Below are positions 42,301 to 50,139 of a stretch of 64,000 nt of DNA, one piece after another. Position 1 is the stretch's first letter, and every line of letters starts with the position of its first letter. The DNA is taken from assembly GCA_035275405.1 (NCBI GenBank), contig DATEMU010000014.1, positions 62,001-126,000 on the forward strand, given 5' to 3'. Source of the stretch: Phycisphaerae bacterium. GTDB lineage: Bacteria; Planctomycetota; Phycisphaerae; UBA1845; UTPLA1. The notes below the pieces were generated by a model. The model was not told the origin of the DNA, ran no database searches, and saw only the letters and a program-made list of their open reading frames with translations. The position numbers were made by a program, and so were the translations under genes.

Positions 42301-43945
42301 AGGCCACGCGACCGGTGGAAGTGGAGACGGCGGCGACTCCACCGAGGTTGGTGGGGACAAAGACAAGATCACCCTGCGCGGCGGGGAAGGTGAGGGTGGC
42401 GCGGGAGTAGCCGTAGCTGCCGGTCGCGGCTTCGCCGAGATGGACGGACCAGACGAGTCGGCCATCGGCGGGGTCGAGGCGGATCAGGTAGCAGGCTTCG
42501 AAGCCGAAGGGTTTTCGGCGGCGGGCGACAGCGTATAGCGCGGCACGGTGAAGGATGGGCGCGCCGTCGAGGCGGGCCTCCTCAAAGGGAGAGACGAAAC
42601 CGTCGAGGTCGTTTCGCCAGATCAGTGAGCCATTGGCGGCGTCGAGGCAGACGAGCGTGGAGGCGGCGGTGATGTGGTCGCTGCCGGTGTCGGTGATTTC
42701 GCGCTCAAAATGGACATAGAGACGGCCGTTGGCATAGAGGCTGGTGTAGAGCGGGGGAGCGGATTCCTCGGCATTCCACGGCGCGGGGGCGGGGAGGACC
42801 TGGGAAAGATCGAATTGCCAGACGGGCCGGTCGGGGTTTTGCGGGTCGATGGCCCAGGCGCTGCGTGCGTCGTGCAGGAAAATAAGAGGGATTGAGGGAT
42901 TAAGGGATTGAGGGATTAAGGGTTCGGTGGCCGCGACGGGTTGGGAGGCGAGGAGGCGGCCGCTGGTGAGGGCGCGGTGGTAGGCTTCGAGTCGGGCGAT
43001 TCGCGATTCGTAGCCTTCGGCGATTTCGCCGGTGAGAAGGCGGCCAAAGGCGTTGAAGCGCCACCAGCGGGCTTCGGCGGAGGCGGTGGTGGGGAATTGG
43101 CCGCGTCGATGGGGTGCGCCGCCGAGGAGTTCGGGGCGAGCGGAGACCGGGTCGGGAGTGCCGTCGCGGCGGCACTGGTCGAGTGTTAAACGGAGGAAGT
43201 CGCTGAGTGGTTGGGACTTGCCGGCCCAGTCGACGGATTTATCCACAGATGGCGCCGATGCACGCAGATTGTCGGAAGGCGGCAAGGACGCGATCAGTTT
43301 TTCGAGTGGGGCGAGGTCGCCCTGATGCGCGAGGCAAAGGGCGAGCTTGGCTTTCCAGTGCGATTCAAATTGTTCGCGGTCAGGATGGTCGGCGAGGAGA
43401 CGCTCGTACCAGCGGCGAGCGGCTTCGAAGTCGGCGTTTTCCATGGCCAGTTCGGCGGCCTGGTCGAGCGACTGCGCGCCGGCGTTCGTCGCGTAGAAGC
43501 GTTCGGCGAGTCGGACGCGGGCGTCGATGTCCGCGGGGTTCTGCAGTTCGGCGAGCGCGGCCGCGGCGGAGGATTCGAATGCGGCGCGGTAGGCGGCGAG
43601 GCCCTCCGCCGGCCAGTCGGCGATCTTGCGGTTGACGAACTCGCGGACACTGATGTAGAGGCGCGACGGCGCGCCCGGCTCGGCGATCAGGCTGGCGCCG
43701 AATTTCTCACCGATTTCGTGGAAGGCGCGGGCGGCGTCGGCCCAGTCGGCATCGGGGGCGCCCGCCACGGCGGGCAGGTTCTGCTCGGCGCGGTCGAGGG
43801 CCTCCTGGGCCTGGAAGCTGATGTTGAAATAGGTGGCATCCGCCGCGTCGGGTTTTCGATCGGCAGGGCGTTCAGGGGGAGGATCGGCAAATACCGGTAG
43901 CAGTCCGAACAGGATTGGGAGGATACCAGCCATTGCGAATGCCAT
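39353..43945 (-). CDS. Giant exported PQQ-propeller/TPR protein with repeat-encoded inserts
   Basis: 1530 residues with an N-terminal signal peptide (MAFAMAGILPILFGLLPVFA). A first quinoprotein-like beta-propeller lies at about residues 365-720 (WAIDPQNPDRPVWQFDL; VCLDAANGSLIWRND; LDPADGRLVWSVHLGE), then TPR-like helices (about 720-1090: DDPLIAFSLAELAFNTGEYQ), then a second propeller to the end (ATGRSLWSKPFP; TGNLVWENKSAG; LALDADDGHTLWTAPCP). Such PQQ/TPR proteins are common exported planctomycete proteins of unknown role. Three linkers are PQSLNPSIPQSL-type inserts encoded by an 8-bp tandem array (40716, 41482, 42886), and a fourth near residue 230 (SAPSVDKSVD) comes from the GCAGATG family. 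It is followed by the MBL hydrolase. Confidence 0.88.
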   Translation of the reverse strand: MAFAMAGILPILFGLLPVFADPPPERPADRKPDAADATYFNISFQAQEALDRAEQNLPAVAGAPDADWADAARAFHEIGEKFGASLIAEPGAPSRLYISVREFVNRKIADWPAEGLAAYRAAFESSAAAALAELQNPADIDARVRLAERFYATNAGAQSLDQAAELAMENADFEAARRWYERLLADHPDREQFESHWKAKLALCLAHQGDLAPLEKLIASLPPSDNLRASAPSVDKSVDWAGKSQPLSDFLRLTLDQCRRDGTPDPVSARPELLGGAPHRRGQFPTTASAEARWWRFNAFGRLLTGEIAEGYESRIARLEAYHRALTSGRLLASQPVAATEPLIPQSLNPSIPLIFLHDARSAWAIDPQNPDRPVWQFDLSQVLPAPAPWNAEESAPPLYTSLYANGRLYVHFEREITDTGSDHITAASTLVCLDAANGSLIWRNDLDGFVSPFEEARLDGAPILHRAALYAVARRRKPFGFEACYLIRLDPADGRLVWSVHLGEAATGSYGYSRATLTFPAAQGDLVFVPTNLGGVAAVSTSTGRVAWAHQYDSRFGANEGAVWPDTTTRPLRAWHYNSAMLWKDAVVCMPLDNDAILVLAQDDGRELFKIPADSIHRPQTLVGLAGNWLYTAGTQVVCYDLAARKIAWQRPLELGQLFGRGALTTTGLFLPTDRSLLHYPLDGGPARHYRWSIEDAGNLLVLPDQIVVAAPNSVFGLVARQDAFARLDRRMQERPDDPLIAFSLAELAFNTGEYQRGLDAVHSAVDRVGGFARLTDEPLRRRFFKTLTQFATALLEDAPDERDSDAAPSIPQSLNPSIPRLQTAVTLLKLAGQCPPGPADRATQCLLLARALLESNDQPGAVQAYQRILADRGLRRLKLELRPVLRPPWRARDDDAERQSDDADGPTVDLAPAVTSWIARIIKLHGPEAYAAVARQAADRLEIAQSQIQRGGAKTDASNLLEVADAFPNSPAALEALVTHADYMTKRLDWPAAARSYRRALTSAESKRVSEDDDPSAHSEMTYPDLIRRYADVLIAADRPADAAAWLHRGARDYPNHRFASSSPQSLNPSIPQSLVSFSVYGRLRLGDRDFTDPANNIELPPITDTYHRLFPDRVSVLEPLFPDLPDTRWDALLTYAGRQVEARHPATGRSLWSKPFPSSAQPVLVGMDADRYVFATPYRLFALTRTSGQLAWQVGEEPPDDVHADPESLPAYAQYFLTPRRLFAATDRGALNCTDVKTGNLVWENKSAGSPSGQLLADDDSCCYGVWQGGNHSINVLDAATGRLIRQLTSDEKGPAQSLHWTTDLGPRGLLVVRSSTIERYDLASAKPVWRIAVPEHFVAATLQLNADSLIVSADGRRLTCFDLADAAVRWRSSPFAGEAGSLWCRQAAGVLYVASDVALLALDADDGHTLWTAPCPAARAVQPPRLLKDRIIVITPEAPPKSKNRRRDKAPELDDGEAAQYHLQAFHLDNGKPAPLEGKHPIESPNAVGPIVTEPIASFGGLFLRDNALLLLDANRLIGYVAKNDE
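40716..40751. repeat. 8-bp tandem array in the PQQ gene, copy 1
   Basis: GAGGGATTGAGGGATTGAGG GATTAAGGGATTGAGG, encoding SPQSLNPSIPQSL on the minus strand. Confidence 0.92.
41482..41518. repeat. 8-bp tandem array in the PQQ gene, copy 2
   Basis: GAGGGATTGAGGGATTAAGA GATTGAGGGATTGAGGG, encoding PSIPQSLNPSIP. Confidence 0.92.
42886..42922. repeat. 8-bp tandem array in the PQQ gene, copy 3
   Basis: GAGGGATTGAGGGATTAAGG GATTGAGGGATTAAGGG, encoding PLIPQSLNPSIPLI. Confidence 0.92.
43240..43270. repeat. GCAGATGGCGC-family repeat in the PQQ gene
   Basis: TTATCCACAGATGGCGCCGA TGCACGCAGATT, a diverged copy of the family flanking the GxxExxY gene. Confidence 0.65.
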
Positions 43946-44051
43946 GAGCCATTAGCCCTTGGCTATTGGCCAAAGGCCGGGAGGTCTCTTGGTTTTTTCG
44001 GCTCGTGCGGGAATGGGGCCGAGCTAACTCTTCCTAAGAGTATACGTCGGC

Positions 44052-44084
44052 AAAAAAAGAAGCCCCAGCGGCATGCCTGGGGCT
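44052..44084 (-). terminator. Intrinsic terminator of the lipoprotein gene
   Basis: On the minus strand the stem AGCCCCAG/CTGGGGCT (8 bp, 8-base loop) is followed by a run of seven T. It lies about 50 bp after the stop of the gene at 44136. Confidence 0.85.
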
Positions 44085-44135
44085 GTCTCGGTATTTTCAA
44101 GAATTTGGTCAGGCTCAGTGCCCGTAACGGATTGG

Positions 44136-44651
44136 CTATTTGCCCTGTTTTCGCTTTGCGAGGTAACTGGCCAGTTCCTTGGCACTGGAGGCGGCCAAGT
44201 CGTCGTCGCCCGTGCCGGTCGCCTCACTCTTGGTGACGACCTGGATGCGACCGTAGTCGGCGCCGTCGGCCTTGAGCCAGTAGAGGACGACTGCGATCTT
44301 GGTCGGGAACGGGCCGCCGCCTTTATGGAAATAGCGGACTTCCGGTTCGATGGACAGGGTCGCGCCGCTGCCCTTGAAGGGGGCGTCCTTCTCCTGAGTC
44401 AGGTGCTTCCGCAGTTCGGTAGGCAGGATGTTCATGAAACCGGCATTGACGAGTCCGCCCAAGTCGGTCCGCGGCGCGGCGATGTTCACTCCCTGAAACT
44501 GGGCAAAGGCGCCGCCGCCGGAACCCGGTACCGGCTCGGCGTCGGAACCGGCGCCTTTGGCTTCCTTGAAGGCGCGTTTGGCCATGGTGGTGCAGCCGGA
44601 GCTGAAGGCCACCGATGCTGAAAGCAGAGCAAGTGTGAAAAATCTTTGCAT
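44136..44651 (-). CDS. Small exported lipoprotein, unknown function
   Basis: 171 residues from ATG 44651, the start that places a lipoprotein signal (MQRFFTLALLSASVAFSSGC) at the N-terminus with Cys20 as lipidation site. The mature part has a glycine-rich linker (VPGSGGGAFAQFQGV) and two short alpha/beta segments (TDLGGLVNAGFMNILPTELRKHL and FPTKIAVVLYWLKADGADYGRIQVVTKSEATG), the layout of DUF4410-like or PilP-like periplasmic proteins; I do not claim a family. It stands alone with its own terminator. Confidence 0.75.
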   Translation of the reverse strand: MQRFFTLALLSASVAFSSGCTTMAKRAFKEAKGAGSDAEPVPGSGGGAFAQFQGVNIAAPRTDLGGLVNAGFMNILPTELRKHLTQEKDAPFKGSGATLSIEPEVRYFHKGGGPFPTKIAVVLYWLKADGADYGRIQVVTKSEATGTGDDDLAASSAKELASYLAKRKQGK

Positions 44652-44922
44652 AGACAAGGTCCTCCGTATTTGAGTTGACTCGATTCGTGGGTACATCCGG
44701 CAGGTCGTGCTCCACGCGTCCTGCCACCGTGGCCCCGGCTCGACACGAGCGGGTGCGATGGCGGAGATACTAAGGTGGCCGGCGGCCGGTGGCTAGTCGT
44801 CAATTGAGAAATAATAGAGCCCGGACGCAACCACAAAGACCTGGAATCGAGGCGTCAGGCAAGAATTCACAGGGAGATATGGGGAGGTGATATGATGATG
44901 GCTGGGAGGGAGCTGCACCGAA

Positions 44923-45924
44923 ATGGCCGTTAACCAGTCGCCGATGTATCAGAAGGCCGAGGAGCGGTATCGCTCGGCGGGCAGCCCGGCGGAGCGGGTG
45001 GCGGCGCTGGAGGAGATGCTGCGGCTGGTGCCGAAGCATAAGGCGAGCGAGAAGTTGCAGGCGTCGCTCAAGCAGAAGCTCAAGGCCGCGCGGGAAGAGA
45101 CGCAGCGACCGCACGCCAAGGGGGGCGGAGGGCAACACGACCTCTTTCACGTGCCGCGACAAGGGGCGGGGCAGGTCGTCTTGCTCGGGGCTGCCAATGT
45201 GGGGAAGAGTTCCATCGTTGGGGCATTGACCCATGCGAAGGTGGAGATCGCGGAGTTTCCGTATTCGACACACGTGGCGGTGCCGGGCATGGCGCATCAT
45301 GAGGATGTCCCGATCCAGTTGGTGGACATGCCGCCGCTGATGACCGGGCACGCCCCGCCGGGGATGTCGGCGGCGTATCGGTCGGCGGACGTTGTACTGG
45401 TGGTCGTTGATCTGTCGGCGATTGAGCTGCTCGATCAGTATGAACAGCCGCTGGCGTACTTGCGCGAACATCGATTGCGGGCGGTGTCGACGGCGACGGT
45501 TGAACTGGAGGAAGATGAGGAGGCGGCTCTTCCGAAGCGCGTGGTTGTGGCGGCGAACAAGTGCGACACGGCGCAGGCGGCGGAGAATCTTGCGGGCATG
45601 CGCGAACTCTGCGGAGAAGATTTGAAGACGGTTGCCGTTTCGGCGACGACGGGCGAGGGGCTGGGGGGGATGATGGCGGAGTTGTTCGCGCTGTTGAACG
45701 TGATTCGCGTGTATGCGAAGAAGCCGGGCAAGCCGGTGGATAAAGAGGCGCCGTTCATACTGCCGGTGGGAGCGACGGTTCACGACATGGCGCACCTTGT
45801 GCATAAGGACCTGGCGGAGAAGCTCAAGGGGGCGCGGATCTGGGGAGGGACGGTGCACGATGGGCAGCAGGTGCATGCGACGCATGTGTTGACGGATAAG
45901 AACGTGGTGGAATTACACTTTTGA
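44923..45924 (+). CDS. DRG/OBG-family GTPase with TGS domain
   Basis: 333 residues. The G domain starts near residue 83: Walker A GAANVGKSS, G3 VDMPPLM (usual DTPG; here DMPP), and G4 NKCD. The N-terminal 65 residues are a charged helix (RVAALEEMLRLVPKHKASEKL), as in DRG proteins. The C-terminal 60 residues (FILPVGATVHDMAHLVHKDLAEKLKGARIW) form the TGS domain that contacts RNA. It should be a translation- or ribosome-associated GTPase. The altered G3 (Met-Pro-Pro instead of Thr-Pro-Gly) may slow hydrolysis. Confidence 0.9.
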   Translation: MAVNQSPMYQKAEERYRSAGSPAERVAALEEMLRLVPKHKASEKLQASLKQKLKAAREETQRPHAKGGGGQHDLFHVPRQGAGQVVLLGAANVGKSSIVGALTHAKVEIAEFPYSTHVAVPGMAHHEDVPIQLVDMPPLMTGHAPPGMSAAYRSADVVLVVVDLSAIELLDQYEQPLAYLREHRLRAVSTATVELEEDEEAALPKRVVVAANKCDTAQAAENLAGMRELCGEDLKTVAVSATTGEGLGGMMAELFALLNVIRVYAKKPGKPVDKEAPFILPVGATVHDMAHLVHKDLAEKLKGARIWGGTVHDGQQVHATHVLTDKNVVELHF

Positions 45925-45972
45925 CTCATGACAGGTGATTTCACGGGCCTCGAATGATTAGTTCAATACTCA

Positions 45973-46001
45973 CGGCCGGCAGGGGCGCCGGCCGCTACCT
46001 G
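45973..46001. repeat. GGCAGGGGCGCCGGCC palindromic repeat
   Basis: ACGGCCGGCAGGGGCGCCGG CCGCTACC; a hairpin GGCCGGC/GCCGGCC. It precedes the elbB start by about 12 bp and recurs inside the GT-C gene (36380-36425). Confidence 0.75.
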
Positions 46002-46012
46002 GAAGGAGTGCC

Positions 46013-46672
46013 ATGAAAAAGATCGCGGTGTGTTTGAGCGGGTGCGGGTTTTTGGATGGGGCGGAGATTCATGAGGCGGTGCTGACGTTGCTGGCGATCG
46101 ATCAGGCGGGGGCGCAGGCGGTGTGTTGCGCGCCGGATGTGGCGCAGGCGGGGGTGATCGATCATGTGACGAAGCGACCGGCGAAGGAGGGGCGGAATGT
46201 GCTGGTGGAGTCGGCGCGGATTGCGCGGGGGGAGATCAAGGACATCAAGGAGGTGCGGGCGGCGGATATTGATGCGCTGATTTTTCCCGGCGGGTTCGGG
46301 GCGGCGAAGAATCTGTGTACGTTCGCCGAGCAGGGGGCGAACTGCACAGTGAATCCCGGCGTGGAGCGGCTGGCGGGGGAGATGCTCGACGCGAAAAAGC
46401 CGATCGGGGCGATCTGCATTGCGCCGGCGCTGCTGTCGCGGATCGTGGGGAAGAAAGATCTGCACCCGAAGCTGACCATCGGGACGGATAAGGACACGGC
46501 GGCGGCGATCAACGCGATGGGAGCGCAGCACTGCGACTGCGCGGTCACCGAGATGGTGACGGATGAGCAGCACAAGATTGTGTCGACGCCGGCGTATATG
46601 TTGGGGCGGGGACCGGCGGAGGTGTTTGAGGGGATACGAAAGCTGGTGAATGAAGTATTGCGGATGGCGTAA
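46013..46672 (+). CDS. elbB: Glyoxalase ElbB/ES1 (DJ-1 superfamily)
   Basis: 219 residues, GGAAGGAG upstream. Start KKIAVCLSGCGFLDGAEIHEA, then AAKNLCTFA and the nucleophile-elbow region PIGAICIAPALLS (Cys in AIC is the conserved nucleophile of this DJ-1/PfpI-fold group) and the C-terminal end KIVSTPAYMLG match ElbB, the isoprenoid-biosynthesis-linked glyoxalase. It converts glyoxal to glycolate in vitro; the cellular role is unclear. Length is standard. Confidence 0.93.
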   Translation: MKKIAVCLSGCGFLDGAEIHEAVLTLLAIDQAGAQAVCCAPDVAQAGVIDHVTKRPAKEGRNVLVESARIARGEIKDIKEVRAADIDALIFPGGFGAAKNLCTFAEQGANCTVNPGVERLAGEMLDAKKPIGAICIAPALLSRIVGKKDLHPKLTIGTDKDTAAAINAMGAQHCDCAVTEMVTDEQHKIVSTPAYMLGRGPAEVFEGIRKLVNEVLRMA

Positions 46673-46843
46673 AACACTTACGCCGGGAGAACTCGCTCCC
46701 GATTCCAATCGAAGCACCACATCGCCAGTCTTGCTTGCCTATCAACCGAGCCAAGCATATCCTCGTCCGATGCGTTTGGGTGCGGACAGAGAGCGGAGTA
46801 GGATTCGCCGCGAATCGTAACAGCCTGTCTGAGGAGATGAGTA

Positions 46844-47595
46844 TGACGAATGGTCAAGTTCGTTGCTTTGGGAAGTGGTCGGCAATCTGCGCCGCCCTCG
46901 CGGTCATCGCGGCGTCCGGACAGGCGTGTCCACCGGAGATGCCGGGTTCGGCAACGAGTTTGGCAGGGCTTTGGACCGGAGTGATTGGCGGCGAGACGAC
47001 GGTCACCACGATCCAAGACGCGCCCTCGCCTCCGAATACCAACGATCAGACCCTCGACCAGACCGGCTTTACTTCATCGAACCTGGTCATCGGGTTCAAC
47101 GACGCAGGACTGCCGACGACCCTTCCGCTGGCGGTTTCGGCATTCGGCTCATTTTTTTCATCGCAGCCGGTCACGGCTTTTAACGCCGGCGAGATGCAGA
47201 CGATCTCATTTTCCAGCAATTCCACGTCTCCCAGCGGGGCAATGCACGCTATCACCAGCGAAACAACCTTCACGACAACACTGACGGTCACAGAATCGGT
47301 CCTGACGTCGGACCATTTTCGGGTGGTGTACGCGACAACGAATATCACGGATCAAATGACGACTTTCACCGACCCGGCGATCGATCCGCAGGAGTTTGCC
47401 CAATCGTCGACCGGAACGCTCATCGTGGAGGCCACGGCAGACGGGGGCGTGGTGATGTTTTCGATGGATTTCAATAACAACGGAACCTCCGTACGAACCC
47501 TGTCGGGGAACACCTCGACGGGCAATGGCTTTGCGGTGGGGAGCTTGAGCGGGACGCTGCTGCCGGGGACCGGCGTCGTTCCCCAGCAGAACTGA
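46844..47595 (+). CDS. Secreted protein, tandem family member 1 of 4
   Basis: 250 residues from ATG 46844, chosen over the ATG six bases earlier because GAGGAG precedes it with the right spacing and because the paralogues align from here (xxGKWSxxCAALAxxAASGQAC). The signal peptide ends at ASGQAC; a lipid-anchored Cys is possible though -2 Gln is not consensus. The mature part is a beta-rich domain with landmarks shared by all four copies: CPPEM, GLWTG, a QT...FN.GE.QT strand, DHFRVVY, FSMDFNNNG, and GNGFAVGSLSGTL at the end. No known family. Probably beta-barrel or jelly-roll and exposed at the cell surface. Confidence 0.8.
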
Positions 47596-47607
47596 AGGAG
47601 CGAGGTC

Positions 47608-48333
47608 ATGAAAAATCGGATGTACGGTTGTTTGGGCAAGTGGTCGGGATTATGCGCTGCCCTTGCGCTGTGGGCGGCATCGGGTCAGGCGTGCCCGCCG
47701 GAGATGCCGGTTCCGGTGCCGTCCCTGACCGGGGTTTGGACGGGACCGGTCAGCGGCGAGGCGACGGGGAACACCAGGTTTCCGCCCCTGCCACCCAATC
47801 CCAATGATCAGACTTCTGAGAGCACGGCACAAACCGTAGAGAGCGTACAGATTGTGTTCGATGACAGCTTACGGCTTGTCAAGGTTCCCCTGGTGGTTTC
47901 GGCTTTCGGCGGTTCATTTTCTGAACAATCAGTGACGGTCTTTAATGTCGGGGAGGTGCAAACGGTCTCGAACTCATCCAGCGACACGATTCCTTCCGGT
48001 ACGGCGGACACCAACACCCTTGAATTCACCTTTACGACGACCTTCACCGTCGTCGAGTCCACGGCGACCATGGATCATTTTCATGTCGTTTACGAGATGG
48101 CGAATGTTGGGATTTTCAACCAGACCGGGACGGCCCCTAATTTCCCGTCGTCGTCGTCGACGACTTCGTCCATCGGTACACTCGCCTTTGACGGCACGGT
48201 GGTCGATGGCCAATTGATGTTCTCGGCGGATTTCAACATCAATGGGACCTCTACAAACGTTTCCAATATGAGCATCCGTACGGGTAACGGCTTCGTCGTC
48301 GGGAGTGTCGTGGGAACGCTGGAGGCCAACTAG
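47608..48333 (+). CDS. Secreted protein, tandem family member 2 of 4
   Basis: 241 residues, 12 bp after member 1 and certainly in the same transcript; GGAG precedes the ATG. Signal peptide up to ASGQAC. Mature sequence keeps CPPEMPVPVPSLTGVWTG, FNVGEVQTV, DHFHVVY, FSADFNINGT and TGNGFVVGSVVGTLE. Compared with member 1 the centre is largely diverged while the start and end are conserved. Function unknown. Expression as a polycistron with member 1 means they are likely made together. Confidence 0.8.
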   Translation: MKNRMYGCLGKWSGLCAALALWAASGQACPPEMPVPVPSLTGVWTGPVSGEATGNTRFPPLPPNPNDQTSESTAQTVESVQIVFDDSLRLVKVPLVVSAFGGSFSEQSVTVFNVGEVQTVSNSSSDTIPSGTADTNTLEFTFTTTFTVVESTATMDHFHVVYEMANVGIFNQTGTAPNFPSSSSTTSSIGTLAFDGTVVDGQLMFSADFNINGTSTNVSNMSIRTGNGFVVGSVVGTLEAN

Positions 48334-48491
48334 GCGACCGTCGGTGCGGCGACGAACCTGGGAAGCAGATTTGCCATCTGGAGCCTCATTGGTACACTGC
48401 GGCGAGTTCGTAGGCGGATGAGCACGCAGAATGAAAGAAGGTAGTGCGGGCGGCCCTCCGTCCGCTCGTCCGACGGATGAAGGAGTAAGCG

Positions 48492-49217
48492 ATGAAGAGT
48501 CAGAGGCTGTCTCGTGTCGGTAAGGGGTCGGCGTTGAGCGTACTTGCGGCGCTCTTTGCCGCCTCCGGTCAGGCTTGTCCGCCGGAGATGCCGAATGCCG
48601 GATCCCTGCCCGGGCTTTGGACAGGATCCATCAGTGGCGATGTCACGTTGAACACGCTCCTCAACATGCCGGATCCTCCCAATCCCAATTCACAAACTTC
48701 GGAATCTACAGTTCATATTACGCGAGAAGTGCAGATTGTGTTTGACCCCGCCGGGCGACCCACGACTCTTCCGCTCGTCAATTCCGCGTTTGGTACTTCG
48801 TTGGACGTACAAGTGGTGACGGCGTTCAACCCCGGCGAGACACAAACCATCACTTCGACCACCACGGTGACTAGTCCCACCGGCGCGACGGATACCGTGA
48901 CCAGTGAACAAACGAATTCCACCACGTTGACGGTGACGGAATCGATCCTCACGGCCGACCATTTCCGCGTCGTGTACTCCACCGCCGCGACGACGATGTT
49001 CTCGACTACCGGGACGGCCGTTGGGTTCATGCCATCGTCACAGTTGTTTTCCTCGACGGGAACGCTCACGTACGACGCCATGGCGACGGGCGGTCACGTA
49101 GTGTTCTCCATGGACTTCAACAACACCGGGACCGTCGAGTTTGAATCGATGGGAGTCATGACGACGGGTAACGGATTTTCGGTGGGCAGTCTTTCCGGGA
49201 CGCTGGCGGCGGATTAG
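48492..49217 (+). CDS. Secreted protein, tandem family member 3 of 4
   Basis: 241 residues, preceded by AAGGAG; 158 bp separate it from member 2, so it may have its own promoter. It has MKSQRLSRVGKGSALSVLAALFAASGQACPPEMP at the start, GLWTGSISGDVTLNT, FNPGETQTI, DHFRVVYSTAATT, FSMDFNNTGTV and TGNGFSVGSLSGTLAAD at the end. Threonine and serine are unusually frequent, consistent with a beta-rich exported protein. Function unknown. Confidence 0.8.
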   Translation: MKSQRLSRVGKGSALSVLAALFAASGQACPPEMPNAGSLPGLWTGSISGDVTLNTLLNMPDPPNPNSQTSESTVHITREVQIVFDPAGRPTTLPLVNSAFGTSLDVQVVTAFNPGETQTITSTTTVTSPTGATDTVTSEQTNSTTLTVTESILTADHFRVVYSTAATTMFSTTGTAVGFMPSSQLFSSTGTLTYDAMATGGHVVFSMDFNNTGTVEFESMGVMTTGNGFSVGSLSGTLAAD

Positions 49218-49256
49218 AGAAATGGACGATCGTTCAGCTACAAAGCGAGTCGAGCC

Positions 49257-50000
49257 ATGAACAACCCCCATCGACTTCTTGGCAAGTGGTCGGCGTTTAT
49301 CGCGGCCGCGGCGCTCGTCGCGGCCTCCGGCCAGGCGTGTCCGCCGGACATGACTGCCGGGCTTCCCGCGTCATCCCTGGCCGGACTTTGGACGGGGCAA
49401 GTCGGCGGTGACGTGACGTCGATTCTCCATATCAATGCACCGGATCCGCCAAACCCGAACCCTCTCAACGTTGATCTGGTAATTCCAGTGTCACAGCGCC
49501 TCACGATCCAATTCACGCAAGCCGGTTTGCCTGTGGCGCTGCTTCTTCCCGTTGGGGTCTTCGAGCCCTCGTTCTCACTTCAGGCGGTGACCGCCTTTAA
49601 CGTCGGCGAGACGCAAACCATTCCGGAGATTACTGAATTCACCGACCCCGACGGGGTGGCGGACACGACTACCGGCCTGGCGAATGAATCTATCGGGCTG
49701 ACCGTCATGGAGTCCACGTTATCAGCGGATCATTTTCGGGTCGTTTACGCGACGACGCAGACTGTGGAATTTACGCTGACAGGGACGGCCCCCGGCTTTA
49801 TGGGGATCATGCAGACGACTTCGTCCACGGGAACGCTGACCATCGACGCCACGGCCATGGGAGACTTCGTGTCATTTTCGATGGATTTCAACACCAACGG
49901 GTCGATCGAAGTTGACGATGGCGGGATGATGGTTTCGGGAAACACATTTTCGGTTGGCAGCCTTTCGGGGCTGTTGGCATCTGATGAGGGCGATCGCTAA
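49257..50000 (+). CDS. Secreted protein, tandem family member 4 of 4
   Basis: 247 residues, 39 bp after member 3, so co-transcribed. Start MNNPHRLLGKWSAF, signal peptide to ASGQAC, then CPPDM, GLWTGQVGGDVTSI, FNVGETQTI, DHFRVVYATTQT, FSMDFNTNGSIEVDDGGMM and FSVGSLSGLLASD. The last residues (DEGDR) are variable among copies. Same fold and likely surface location as the other three. Confidence 0.8.
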   Translation: MNNPHRLLGKWSAFIAAAALVAASGQACPPDMTAGLPASSLAGLWTGQVGGDVTSILHINAPDPPNPNPLNVDLVIPVSQRLTIQFTQAGLPVALLLPVGVFEPSFSLQAVTAFNVGETQTIPEITEFTDPDGVADTTTGLANESIGLTVMESTLSADHFRVVYATTQTVEFTLTGTAPGFMGIMQTTSSTGTLTIDATAMGDFVSFSMDFNTNGSIEVDDGGMMVSGNTFSVGSLSGLLASDEGDR

Positions 50001-50139
50001 GCGATCATCCCGACATCGGTGCGAACGTATTCTAAGTCACAGCGGGCCGGACGATCGAGGTTCCTATAGTGATGATGGTGCGCGCGGCGAGTAGCCCGTG
50101 CGCGAGCCTGTGTAACTTCTCGATAACCGAGGAGCCGGG

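Noticed and set aside
40716-42922. CRISPR array from the TGAGGGATT repeats
   Set aside because: Units are 8 bp in direct tandem without spacers, and lie inside coding frames.
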